Shown here piece after piece: positions 41,388 to 52,980 of a stretch of DNA of 64,000 nt. Positions within the stretch are counted from its first letter, which is position 1; the number at the start of each line of letters is the position of its first letter. The notes beneath the pieces are model-generated. The model saw only the letters and a program-made list of their open reading frames with translations. It did no database searches and was not told the origin of the DNA. Both the position numbers and the translations under genes were made by a program. Source of the stretch: JAFKFH01 sp017307375. Lineage in GTDB: Bacteria; Pseudomonadota; Alphaproteobacteria; Ferrovibrionales; Ferrovibrionaceae. Location: assembly GCA_965229335.1 (NCBI GenBank), contig OZ245874.1, forward strand, positions 5,890,001 through 5,954,000, given 5' to 3'.

Positions 41388-42370
41388 GCGTCGACCCCAT
41401 CGGCAGCGGCCAGCCGTGCCGCAAGATCATGGGCCAGCCGCAGCAGCGCCGGCGTCGGGCCGGTCGCCGCCTCGGCGGCATTCTCGAAGGCGAGCGCGGC
41501 GGCCCCGATACCGGCTTCGCCGAACTGGCCGGCGGCGCCGGCCAGCTTGTGGGCAATGGCAGCCGCCTGGGCCAGATCGCCATCGGCAAGGCCACGGGCC
41601 AGCAACGCATCGAACCGCCCGCGATCCTCGGCCAGCCGCCGGCGGAACGCGGCAGCCTGCGAGGCGATCGCCCGGCGGCCGAGAGCCTCGTCATCGTCGG
41701 GCAATTCGACGATCGAATAGCCGATGCCGCGGCGGGTTTCGATCCGCACCCCGACCTCGCTGCGGGCCAGCATCTTGCGCAGGTGATGGACGTGGACCTC
41801 GACGGCGTTCGAGGCGACTTCCTCGTCGAAGCCGTAGAGGCTCTGCTCGATCGCGCTGCGCGGGTAGAGCTGGCCGGGGCGGCGCAGCAGCAGTTCGAGC
41901 AGGGCGAATTCGCGGCGCGACAGCCGCAGGTCCCGGCCGTCGACGCTGGCCACGCGGCTTTCGGCGTCGAGCCGCAGCCGACCCAGCGCCAGGACACGGG
42001 ATTCAAGGCGGGCGGGCCGGCGGGCCAGCGCGTGCAACCTCGCCTTCAATTCGGGCATCGCGAACGGCTTGATCAGGTAGTCGTCGGCCCCGGCCTCGAG
42101 CCCGGCGACCCGATCGTCGATCGAGCCGCGCGCCGTCAGCATCAGGACCGGCATCGCGCCGCCCTGCGCCCGCAGCGCCCGGACCACCTGGATGCCATCC
42201 TGGTCGGGCAGCGCCCGGTCGACGATCAGCAGGTCATAGGCAACCGAACGCAGCGCCTCCAGACCGTCGGCGCCGGATTCGAGGACGTCGACCCGATGCC
42301 CGTCGCCACGCAACGCCGCGGCGATCAGCCCCCCGACCGACGGATCGTCTTCGATGACCAGCAGGCGCAT
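41384..42370 (-). CDS. OmpR-type response regulator with C-terminal HPt domain
   Basis: A 328-residue regulator. The receiver (Asp51 in LLIVDRALPDQDG, Lys101 in LIKPF) is followed by a winged-helix DNA-binding domain (SRREFALLELLLRRPGQLY ... NAVEVHVHHLRKML ... RRGIGYSI). An extra C-terminal four-helix domain contains AIAHKLAGAAGQFG, an HPt signature with the phosphorylatable His274. This fusion of a DNA-binding regulator with an HPt domain is uncommon and implies phosphorelay input or output. No histidine kinase gene is directly adjacent; the downstream gene overlaps it and encodes an exported protein. The start at 42370 is the receiver's natural first residue. Confidence 0.88.
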   Translation of the reverse strand: MRLLVIEDDPSVGGLIAAALRGDGHRVDVLESGADGLEALRSVAYDLLIVDRALPDQDGIQVVRALRAQGGAMPVLMLTARGSIDDRVAGLEAGADDYLIKPFAMPELKARLHALARRPARLESRVLALGRLRLDAESRVASVDGRDLRLSRREFALLELLLRRPGQLYPRSAIEQSLYGFDEEVASNAVEVHVHHLRKMLARSEVGVRIETRRGIGYSIVELPDDDEALGRRAIASQAAAFRRRLAEDRGRFDALLARGLADGDLAQAAAIAHKLAGAAGQFGEAGIGAAALAFENAAEAATGPTPALLRLAHDLAARLAAADGVDA

Positions 42371-42545
42371 CGCCGATGGTTGCCGTTCTCCCGTTGAATC
42401 CGCTAGCATCCGCCCCGAGCCAGTCTAGGGGGTCCAACCGGCGCACGGCAAGAACCCCTTGCCGAAAGACGGGGGCCGCGCCCATAGTCGCGCCCACAAA
42501 AGGGTGCAAGCCACGACACATGATGGCTGGGGGAGGAAACACGCG

Positions 42546-42923
42546 ATGACGGCCTCGGTCCTGGTGGCCGACGACGATCCGAACATCCTGTTGTCGCTCG
42601 AATTCCTGTTGAAGCAGGCAGGCTATGCCGTACGCGTCGCCGCCGATGGCGAAGCCGTCCTGTCGGCCGTACGCGAGGCGGTGCCCGACCTGCTGCTGCT
42701 CGACGTCATGATGCCCAAGCGCAACGGCTACGACGTCTGCCAGACCATCCGTGCCGACCACGGTCTCGACGGCCTGCGTATCCTGATGCTGACGGCCAAG
42801 GGCCGCGACATCGAGCGCGACAAGGGCATGGCGCTCGGCGCCGACGATTACATCACCAAGCCGTTCTCGACACGCGACATGCTGGCCCGGGTGCGCGAGA
42901 TGCTGGCCCGGCCGCGCCAGTAG
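42546..42923 (+). CDS. Single-domain response regulator
   Basis: A 125-residue receiver protein (Asp53 in LLLLDVMMPKRNGYD, Thr and Lys in MLTAKGR and ITKPF) with no output domain. A GGGGGAGG lies nine bases before the ATG. It is followed by a small membrane protein and a symporter-histidine-kinase gene, so it is the likely receiver of that kinase. This layout resembles the CrbS/CrbR acetate-switch systems, except that CrbR carries a LuxR-type output domain, which this one does not. Confidence 0.93.
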   Translation: MTASVLVADDDPNILLSLEFLLKQAGYAVRVAADGEAVLSAVREAVPDLLLLDVMMPKRNGYDVCQTIRADHGLDGLRILMLTAKGRDIERDKGMALGADDYITKPFSTRDMLARVREMLARPRQ

Positions 42924-42932
42924 GCGCCGCCG

Positions 42933-43163
42933 ATGTCGGAGGAAAACCGGCGCGAAGACAAACTGCTCGGGCTGTTCATTCTCGGCTGCGTGCTGCTGCT
43001 GCCGCCGCTGGTCGGGCTGGCCTCCGGCCGCTGGCTGCAGGGATGGCCGGCCCTGGTCGTCTATATCCTGCTGGTCTGGGCCGGGATCATCGCCGGCATC
43101 GCCTATGTCGTCGAACGCCGGCTGGCCCGCAGCCGCACCGACGACGGCGAGGCCGATGGCTGA
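42933..43163 (+). CDS. Small two-helix membrane protein of the symporter-kinase operon
   Basis: A 76-residue protein with two membrane helices (LGLFILGCVLLLPPLVGLA and ALVVYILLVWAGIIAGIAYVV), charged ends and a Glu/Arg-rich tail. Small proteins of this form commonly accompany solute:Na+ symporters or symporter-kinases. It lies 9 bp after the receiver gene and 12 bp before the kinase. Confidence 0.8.
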   Translation: MSEENRREDKLLGLFILGCVLLLPPLVGLASGRWLQGWPALVVYILLVWAGIIAGIAYVVERRLARSRTDDGEADG

Positions 43164-43175
43164 GGCCGGGCGGCG

Positions 43176-45905
43176 ATGATGGATACCGGCCTCGTCCTCT
43201 TCACCTCGATCGCCTACCTGGCGCTGCTGTTCGCCATCGCCTATGTCGTCGACCGGACCAAGGAGCGCGGCCACGGCTCGACCCTGGTCTATGTGCTGTC
43301 GATCGCGGTCTATTGCACGTCCTGGACCTTCTACGGCTCGGTCGGCCGGGCCACCACCTCGGGGCTCGGCTTCCTGCCGATCTATCTCGGACCGACGCTC
43401 GCCTGCTGCCTCGGCTGGCTCGTGCTGCGGCGGATCCTGATCGTGGCCAAGGCCAACCGCATCACCTCGATCGCCGACTTCATCGCGTCGCGCTACGGCA
43501 AGAACCCGGTGATCGCCGTGCTGGTCACGGTCATCGCCGTGATCGGGTCGGTGCCTTATATCGCCCTGCAGCTGAAGGCGGTCTCGACCTCGTTCTCGAT
43601 CCTGGTCGCCGCCCCCAACCAGCTCGACAGCTTTCTGCCGCTGCCGCCCGTCCTGCTCGACACCGCGCTGTGGTCGGCACTGCTGCTGGCCGTCTTCACC
43701 ATCCTGTTCGGCACCCGGCATCTCGACGCGTCCGAGCATCACCGTGGCATGGTCGCGGCGATCGCCTTCGAATCGGTGGTCAAGCTGGCAACACTCACCG
43801 CCGTCGGGCTGTTTGCGGTGTTCGGCCTGTTCGGCGGATTCGGCGACCTGTTCGAACGGGCGCTGGAGACGCCGGCGCTGGAGCAGCTGTTTCATCTCGA
43901 CGGCATCGAACACGGCGCCAACTGGGCGGGCATGATCTTCCTGGCGCTGGCCGCCGCGATCTGCCTGCCCCGCCAGTTCCAGGTCTGGGTCATCGAGAAT
44001 CGCGACCTGCGCCATCTCGACCGGGCGCTGTGGGGTTTTCCGGTCTATCTCTTCGCCATCAACCTGTTCGTGCTGCCGATCGCGCTGGCCGGGCTGCTGA
44101 CCCTGCCGCGCGGCTCGGATCCGGACCTGTTCGTGCTGACCGTGCCGCTGGCGGGCGGGGCCTCGGGCCTGGCGCTCGCCGCCTTCATCGGCGGGCTGTC
44201 GGCGGCGACCGGCATGGTGATCGTCGAGACCGTGGCCTTGTCGACCATGGTTTCCAACGACCTGATCATGCCGGTGCTGCTGCGGCTGAAGGCGATGCGG
44301 ATCGCCCAGCGCGCCGACGTGACCAGCCTGCTGCTGTCGATCCGCCGCATCGCCATCATCGTCATCGTCATGCTCGGCTATCTCTACATGCGCCAGGTCG
44401 GCAACGCCTATGCGCTGGTGGCGATCGGCCTGGTGTCGTTCGCGGCGGTGGCCCAGTTCTTCCCGGCCATTCTGCTCGGCCTGTTCTGGCCGCGTGCCAA
44501 CGCCCGCGGGGCAATCGTCGGCATCACCGGCGGGTTTGTCGTCTGGCTCTACACGCTTCTCCTGCCCTCCTTCGCCCAGTCGGGCTGGCTGGCCCAGTCG
44601 TTCATCACCGAAGGGCTGTTCGGCCTGTGGCTGCTCAAGCCCTACGCGCTGCTCGGCCTGGACGGTCTCGACCCGGTCACCCACAGCCTGTTCTGGTCGA
44701 TGCTGATCAATATCGGCGGCATCGTCGGCATCTCGCTGTCGACCCGGCAATCGGGGCTCGAGCGTGCCCAGGCGGCACTGTTCACCGAAAGCGGCGCGCT
44801 GCAGGGCGGCGCGGTGCGGCTGTGGCAGGGCAAGGCGCCGCTGAAGGAATTGCGCGCCCTGGTCGGGCGCTTCATCGGGATAGAGCGGGCCGAGGCGGCC
44901 TTTGCCGACCACCTGCGCCGACGCCGCCTCGACCCGGCGGGGCCGACAGCGGATGCCGAACTGGTGCGGCATGCCGAGCGGCTGCTGGCCGGTGCGATCG
45001 GCTCGGCCTCGGCGCGCGTCATCATCGCGACGGTGGCCGAGGAGCAACCGCTCGGCCTCGACGACGTCATGCGCATCCTGGAGGAAACCTCCCAGGCGAT
45101 CGAATACAGCCGCCGGCTGGAGGAGAAGTCGCGCGAGCTCGAAGCCGCGACCAACGAACTGCGCGTCGCCAACGAACGCCTGAAGGAGCTCGACCGGCTC
45201 AAGGACGATTTCGTGTCGACCGTCAGCCACGAGCTGCGCACGCCCCTGACCTCGATCCGCTCGTTCTCGGAAATCCTGCATGACCATCCCGAACTGGACG
45301 ACGGCCAGCGCCGGCAGTTCCTCGCCATCGTCATCAAGGAAAGCGAGCGGCTGACGCGGCTGATCAACGAACTGCTCGATCTCGCCAAGATCGAGGCCGG
45401 CGGGCTCGACTGGCAGATGGCGCGGGTCGATGCGGCGGAACTGGTGCGCGAGGCGGCGCAGTCGATCGGCCAGCTGTTCCGCGACAAGGGGGTCGTCCTG
45501 GAACTCGACCTGCCGGACAATCCGTTGCCGGTCGAAGGTGACCGGGACAGGTTGATGCAGGTGCTGATGAACCTCCTGTCGAACGCGGTGAAGTTCTCGC
45601 CCGCCGGACGCGGCCGGGTGCTTCTCGCCGCCGACCGGGTGGGCACGCAGGTCGAGATCGTGGTCTCCGACAACGGCCCTGGCATTGCCGCCCGCGACCA
45701 GCACGTGATCTTCGAGCGGTTTCGCCAGGTCGGGGACACCCTGACCGGCAAGCCGCAGGGCACGGGGCTCGGGCTCGCCATCTCGCGGATGATCGTCGAG
45801 CATCACCGCGGCCGCATCCGCGTCGTGTCGGGCACACCAGGCGAGGGCGCGACCTTCCGCGTCACTTTGCCGCTGCGACCCGAGGTGATCGCGGCCGTCC
45901 CATAA
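43176..45905 (+). CDS. Na+/solute symporter-histidine kinase fusion (CrbS/CbrA-like)
   Basis: A 909-residue sensor. The first about 560 residues form a sodium:solute symporter domain of some thirteen helices (FYGSVGRATTSGLGFLPIYLGP near the front). A helical linker resembling a STAC domain follows (about 565-640), then a coiled coil and HisKA with the phospho-His685 in STVSHELRTPLTSIRSF. The ATPase domain has the N box (QVLMNLLSNAVKFSP), G1 (DNGPGIA) and G2 (GTGLGLAIS). Such proteins sense or transport acetate and related carbon sources. The gene sits directly upstream of acs, which strongly suggests acetate control. Confidence 0.93.
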   Translation: MMDTGLVLFTSIAYLALLFAIAYVVDRTKERGHGSTLVYVLSIAVYCTSWTFYGSVGRATTSGLGFLPIYLGPTLACCLGWLVLRRILIVAKANRITSIADFIASRYGKNPVIAVLVTVIAVIGSVPYIALQLKAVSTSFSILVAAPNQLDSFLPLPPVLLDTALWSALLLAVFTILFGTRHLDASEHHRGMVAAIAFESVVKLATLTAVGLFAVFGLFGGFGDLFERALETPALEQLFHLDGIEHGANWAGMIFLALAAAICLPRQFQVWVIENRDLRHLDRALWGFPVYLFAINLFVLPIALAGLLTLPRGSDPDLFVLTVPLAGGASGLALAAFIGGLSAATGMVIVETVALSTMVSNDLIMPVLLRLKAMRIAQRADVTSLLLSIRRIAIIVIVMLGYLYMRQVGNAYALVAIGLVSFAAVAQFFPAILLGLFWPRANARGAIVGITGGFVVWLYTLLLPSFAQSGWLAQSFITEGLFGLWLLKPYALLGLDGLDPVTHSLFWSMLINIGGIVGISLSTRQSGLERAQAALFTESGALQGGAVRLWQGKAPLKELRALVGRFIGIERAEAAFADHLRRRRLDPAGPTADAELVRHAERLLAGAIGSASARVIIATVAEEQPLGLDDVMRILEETSQAIEYSRRLEEKSRELEAATNELRVANERLKELDRLKDDFVSTVSHELRTPLTSIRSFSEILHDHPELDDGQRRQFLAIVIKESERLTRLINELLDLAKIEAGGLDWQMARVDAAELVREAAQSIGQLFRDKGVVLELDLPDNPLPVEGDRDRLMQVLMNLLSNAVKFSPAGRGRVLLAADRVGTQVEIVVSDNGPGIAARDQHVIFERFRQVGDTLTGKPQGTGLGLAISRMIVEHHRGRIRVVSGTPGEGATFRVTLPLRPEVIAAVP

Positions 45906-45963
45906 TGTTGCGTTAAGCTCGACCCAGCAGCCTCGCCGGCGACAGACTTGGGAGGAAAGCGCC

Positions 45964-47913
<1,950 letters not shown>

Positions 47914-48057
47914 CAGGTCGCCACCTATAGGCGTGTGACGTTTTTTCCTCTTCTCGCCAATCGTCGGGTCCTGCACTCTTGTCAGGATCCGACCGGGGCA
48001 TGCCGCCGGAACGGGGAAAACGATAAGCGCCATAAACGGAGAAGTGGGGACTCGATC

Positions 48058-48873
48058 ATGAAAAACTTCAATCGCCTCGGGCTTGCCGCCATCACCAGCC
48101 TCGCCCTCAGCCTGCCGGTCGGCGCCTGGGCGCAGGCCACGCCGAAGGCAGCCGCCCCGGCCAAGCCGGCCGCCGCCAAGACCACCACGAAACCCGCCCC
48201 GACCACGATCGAGGAACAGGTCGTGGTCCGCACCTGGCGGCAGGTCACGCCGGAATCGGCCCAGGCGATGCGCGATGGTGCCGTCCAGTCGCTGCGCCTG
48301 ATCCGTGCGGCCCGCGCCGACATCGCCAAGAAGCAGGACAAGGCGGCGCGCGCCAAGCTCGAGACCGCGCTGACGGCGTTGCAAGGCGTCAAGTCGCTCG
48401 AACCGATCACATCGGTCCGCACCAAGGTCGACAACGCGGCCAACGGCGCCGAAGTCGATGCCATCGCCCTCTATCGCCGCGACGTCGTGCCGGTGGCCGC
48501 CGTCGTCAGCGCCCATGAGACGATCACCGATCTGGGCCAGGTCAAGGCGGCGATGGCTTCGACCGACCAGGCCGCGACCTCGGGCAACGGTGCGGCGACC
48601 AAGGCCGAACTGATCAAGGTCCGCACCCGGCTCGATGCGGCGATCGCCGAAATGCCGGTGACGAAGACTTTCGATCGTGTCGCGGCCGCGGCCGAGGCGC
48701 TGCGCAAGAAGCAGCCGCGCACCGCCGACCGCCTGCTGGCCGAGGCCCAGAACGATATCGTGGTCAAGGTGGTGGACATCCGCCGCGTCGGCGTGACCGC
48801 CGTGCCGGTGAAGGCGAAGGCCAAGGCACCGGCCCAGGCCAAGGCGACCAAGCCGGCAGCCAAGAAGGCCTGA
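48058..48873 (+). CDS. YfdX family periplasmic protein (copy 1)
   Basis: A 271-residue exported protein. The signal peptide (LGLAAITSLALSLPVGAWA) is followed by a low-complexity Ala/Lys/Pro linker and then the YfdX core: VVRTWRQVTPESAQAMRDGAVQSLRLI, QGVKSLEPI, YRRDVVPVA and ADRLLAEAQNDIVVKVVDIRR. The Lys/Ala-rich tail is unusual and could bind anionic polymers. In enterobacteria YfdX is linked to acid or drug tolerance; here the role is unknown. A GGGG lies ten bases before the ATG. Confidence 0.82.
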   Translation: MKNFNRLGLAAITSLALSLPVGAWAQATPKAAAPAKPAAAKTTTKPAPTTIEEQVVVRTWRQVTPESAQAMRDGAVQSLRLIRAARADIAKKQDKAARAKLETALTALQGVKSLEPITSVRTKVDNAANGAEVDAIALYRRDVVPVAAVVSAHETITDLGQVKAAMASTDQAATSGNGAATKAELIKVRTRLDAAIAEMPVTKTFDRVAAAAEALRKKQPRTADRLLAEAQNDIVVKVVDIRRVGVTAVPVKAKAKAPAQAKATKPAAKKA

Positions 48874-49005
48874 CGATTACGCATTGTCGCGGCCGCGCGG
48901 GCCCCGGACGGGGTCCCGCGCGGCCGCAATCTTGTCCGGGCCATGCAACCGGGCGGCAGGCATCAACGTTCTTCGGGGCGAACCGACATTCGACGGAGCC
49001 CCGCA

Positions 49006-49674
49006 ATGCACCCCTTCGCCCGCCTCGGCTGCGGCGTCGCGCTGAGCCTCGCGCTCGCCACCCCGGCCTTCGCCCAGACCTACATGGTCGTCGAACAGGT
49101 CATGGTGAGAACCTGGCGCGACGCGACCCCGCAGCACTATCAGGCCATGCGCGACGGCTCGGCCGATACCCTGCGGTTGATCAGCGAGGCGCGGGCCGAG
49201 ATCGGCCGCGGCAATCTGCCGCTGGCCCAGGACCACGTCGAAAGCGCGCTGTCGATCCTGCAGGGGGTCAAGTCGCTCGACCCGATCGTGCTGGCCCGCG
49301 CCACCGTCGAAACCACGCGGCGGGCGCCGGACGGCCAGTTGCTGGCCCAGTTCCAGCGCGACATCATGCCGTTGGCGCCGACGATCCAGAATTATGCCGG
49401 CGTTGCCGACGTGGCCCCGGCCCGGCAGGCCATGGCGGCTGCGATTGCCGCGGCGAACGCGGGCAACGCGGCGCAGGCCCGCAGCGAACTCGGCCGCCTT
49501 GGCGCAAGCCTCGATCCGGTGATCGAGGCACTCCCGGTCAACCACACCTACCTGGCGCTGGCCGAAGCGGGCGATGTGCTGCGCGCGCGGCGCGGCGCGG
49601 AAGGCGACCGGTTGCTGGCCGAGGCGCAGAAGGACATGACCTTGAAGGTGGTGGACATCCGCAACGGCAACTAG
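49006..49674 (+). CDS. YfdX family periplasmic protein (copy 2)
   Basis: A 222-residue paralogue with a signal peptide (LGCGVALSLALATPAFA) and the same core: VMVRTWRDATPQHYQAMRDGSADTLRLI, LQGVKSLDPI, FQRDIMPLAP and LLAEAQKDMTLKVVDIR. Unlike copy 1, it has no Lys-rich extension at either end. GGAG lies eight bases before the ATG. The tandem pair is 132 bp apart. Confidence 0.82.
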   Translation: MHPFARLGCGVALSLALATPAFAQTYMVVEQVMVRTWRDATPQHYQAMRDGSADTLRLISEARAEIGRGNLPLAQDHVESALSILQGVKSLDPIVLARATVETTRRAPDGQLLAQFQRDIMPLAPTIQNYAGVADVAPARQAMAAAIAAANAGNAAQARSELGRLGASLDPVIEALPVNHTYLALAEAGDVLRARRGAEGDRLLAEAQKDMTLKVVDIRNGN

Positions 49675-49702
49675 CCGCCCGGAGAAGTCATTCCCTCAGG
49701 GC

Positions 49703-49772
49703 CTTGCGGCCCGCCGGGTGGCGGAGGCGATCAGGGCCGATCAATGCCTCCCCCCTCCCGACGGGCCGCAAG
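49703..49772. terminator. Long-range inverted repeat between YfdX copy 2 and dctA
   Basis: CTTGCGGCCCG (49703-49713) and CGGGCCGCAAG (49762-49772) are perfect 11-bp partners with 48 bases between. They sit between two convergent genes, two bases from the dctA stop, so a shared bidirectional terminator is likely. Confidence 0.5.
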
Positions 49773-49773
49773 C

Positions 49774-51132
49774 TCATTCCGCCGCGCTGTAGTGGCGCGG
49801 CTGAACCGTTGCCGGCACGCCCTCGGCCAGGATTTCCGGCGCGTCGGCATCGAGCACCGTCTCGCTGTCCAGGACGCGGGTCATCCGGACCGGATCGAGC
49901 GCGCCTTCCCACTTGGCGACGACGATGGTGGCGACACCGTTACCGATCAGGTTGGTGATGGCGCGCGCCTCCGACATGAAGCGATCGATGCCGAGCAGCA
50001 AGGCCAGCCCCGCCACCGGCAGCGTATCGATGGTCGACAGTGTCGCGGCCAGGGTGACGAAGCCGCCGCCGGTCACCGCCGCGGCCCCCTTCGAGGTCAG
50101 CAGCAGGACACCGAGGATGGTCAGCTGCTGGCCGAGGCTCAGATCGACGTTGGTGGCCTGGGCGATGAAGATCGCGGCCATCGTCAGGTAGATCGAGGTG
50201 CCGTCGAGATTGAACGAATAGCCGGTCGGCACGACCAGGCCGACGACCGGCTTGGCGCAGCCGAGGTTTTCGAGCTTGGCGATCATCCGCGGCAGCGCCG
50301 ATTCGGATGACGACGTGCCCAGCACGATCAGCAGTTCTTCCTTGATGTAGCGAATGAACTTCCACAGCGAGAACCCGGTCGCCCGCGCGATCAGGCCGAG
50401 CACGACGACGACGAACAGGAAGCAGGTCAGATAGACCGAGGCCATCAACTGGCCCAGCTGGACCAGCGAGCCGATGCCGTATTTGCCGATCGTGAAGGCC
50501 ATCGCGCCGAAGGCCCCCAGCGGCGCGAAATACATGATCATGCCGATGATGCCGAACAGGACATGGCTGGTCTGGTCGATCACGTTGACCAGCAGCTTGC
50601 CCTTGTCGCCGAACTTGGCCAGCACCAGCCCGAACAGCACGGCGAGCAGCAGGACCTGCAGGATCTCGCCCTTGGCGAAGGCGTCGACGAAGGTGGTCGG
50701 GATGATGTTGACCAGGAAATCGACGGTCGACAGCGACTTGGCGCCGGCGGCATAGCTCGCCACCGCCTTGGTATCGAGATGCGCCGGATCGGCATTGATG
50801 CCGTGGCCGGGCTGGACCACATTGACGACCACGAGGCCGATGACCAGCGCGAGCGTCGTCACGACCTCGAAATAGAGCAGCGCCTTGAGGCCGACACGGC
50901 CGACTTCCTTCATGTCGCCCATCTTGGCAATGCCGACGACGACCGTGCAGAACACGATCGGCGCTATCATCATCTTGATCAGCTTGATGAACGCGTCGCC
51001 CAGCGGCTTGACCGCCGTGCCGAGATCGGGGGCCACGGCCCCGAGAATGACGCCGACCACGATCGCGAACAGGACCTGGGCGTAGAGCCGCTTGTAGAGC
51101 GGCTTGCGGGCGGTGGGGGCCGCTGCCTGCAT
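49774..51132 (-). CDS. dctA: C4-dicarboxylate transporter DctA
   Basis: A 452-residue DAACS-family symporter for succinate, fumarate and malate. Family segments seen: PLGDAFIKLIKMMIAPIVFCTVVVGIA, GTSSSESALPRMI (serine-rich re-entrant loop), GLVVPTGYSFNLDGTSIYLTMAAIFIAQA, TSKGAAAVTGGGFVTLAATL and MSEARAITNLIGNGVATIVVAKWEG. GGAGG lies seven bases before the ATG. An exact sigma-54 promoter lies upstream, and dctB-dctD are encoded close by. Confidence 0.97.
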   Translation of the reverse strand: MQAAAPTARKPLYKRLYAQVLFAIVVGVILGAVAPDLGTAVKPLGDAFIKLIKMMIAPIVFCTVVVGIAKMGDMKEVGRVGLKALLYFEVVTTLALVIGLVVVNVVQPGHGINADPAHLDTKAVASYAAGAKSLSTVDFLVNIIPTTFVDAFAKGEILQVLLLAVLFGLVLAKFGDKGKLLVNVIDQTSHVLFGIIGMIMYFAPLGAFGAMAFTIGKYGIGSLVQLGQLMASVYLTCFLFVVVVLGLIARATGFSLWKFIRYIKEELLIVLGTSSSESALPRMIAKLENLGCAKPVVGLVVPTGYSFNLDGTSIYLTMAAIFIAQATNVDLSLGQQLTILGVLLLTSKGAAAVTGGGFVTLAATLSTIDTLPVAGLALLLGIDRFMSEARAITNLIGNGVATIVVAKWEGALDPVRMTRVLDSETVLDADAPEILAEGVPATVQPRHYSAAE

Positions 51133-51171
51133 GACGTTTCCTCCGTTGGACTTCGTTGTCGGCCGCTGTTC

Positions 51172-51187
51172 AGCAAGCGGCGTGCCA
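51172..51187 (-). promoter_or_regulatory. Sigma-54 (-24/-12) promoter of dctA
   Basis: On the minus strand TGGCACG-N4-TTGCT matches the sigma-54 consensus exactly, with its -12 element 40 bases before the dctA ATG. DctD, encoded nearby, has the GAFTGA loop needed to activate it. Confidence 0.9.
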
Positions 51188-51204
51188 AGTGACGGAGATC
51201 ACGT

Positions 51205-51271
51205 TTTCCGCCGCTTGCTGCATTGCAGCGCGGCATGAATCCGCCGATCGCGCAGAACGGCTCGGCGGAAA
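51205..51271. promoter_or_regulatory. Candidate DctD upstream activator sites
   Basis: Upstream of the sigma-54 promoter lie a perfect palindrome GCTGCATTGCAGC (51217-51229) and a 9-bp inverted repeat TTTCCGCCG/CGGCGGAAA (51205-51213 and 51263-51271). Placement 20-85 bases upstream suits an enhancer. Identity as DctD sites is inference. Confidence 0.4.
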
Positions 51272-51302
51272 TCCGCCTATGCCTGTGATAGCGTCTGCCG
51301 CC

Positions 51303-51642
51303 ATGTCCGCTGCCGCGATCGAGAAGCTCCGCCGCCTTTGCCTGGCCCTGCCCGAGGCGGAAGAGCACGAGACCTGGGGCGACCCGACCTTCCGGATCCG
51401 CGGCAGGATCTTCGCGATGGCCAAACGCGGCGACGGCCGGATCTCGGTCTGGTGCAAGGCGGCGCCGGGCGCCCAGGACATGCTGATCGGTGCCGATCCC
51501 GACCGCTTCTTCGTGCCGCCCTATGTCGGCGCGAAGGGCTGGATCGGCATGCGGCTGGATCGGCGGCCGGACTGGCGGGAGGTCGCGGGCCTCGTCCGCC
51601 GTTCCTACAGCCTGATCGCGCCGAAGACGCTCGGCCGCCTCG

Positions 51643-51653
<11 letters not shown>
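51303..51653 (+). CDS. MmcQ/YjbR family protein (DUF419)
   Basis: A 116-residue protein with LALPEAEEHETWGDPTFRIRGRIFAM, then FFVPPYVGAKGWIGMRLD and a C-terminal DWREVAGLVRRSYSLIAPKTL, the full pattern of this family. Its fold resembles a DNA-binding module, but the function is unknown. It is divergent from dctA across the control region, and its end overlaps the convergent dctD by 11 bases. Confidence 0.9.
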
Positions 51654-52972
<1,319 letters not shown>

Positions 52973-52980
<8 letters not shown>

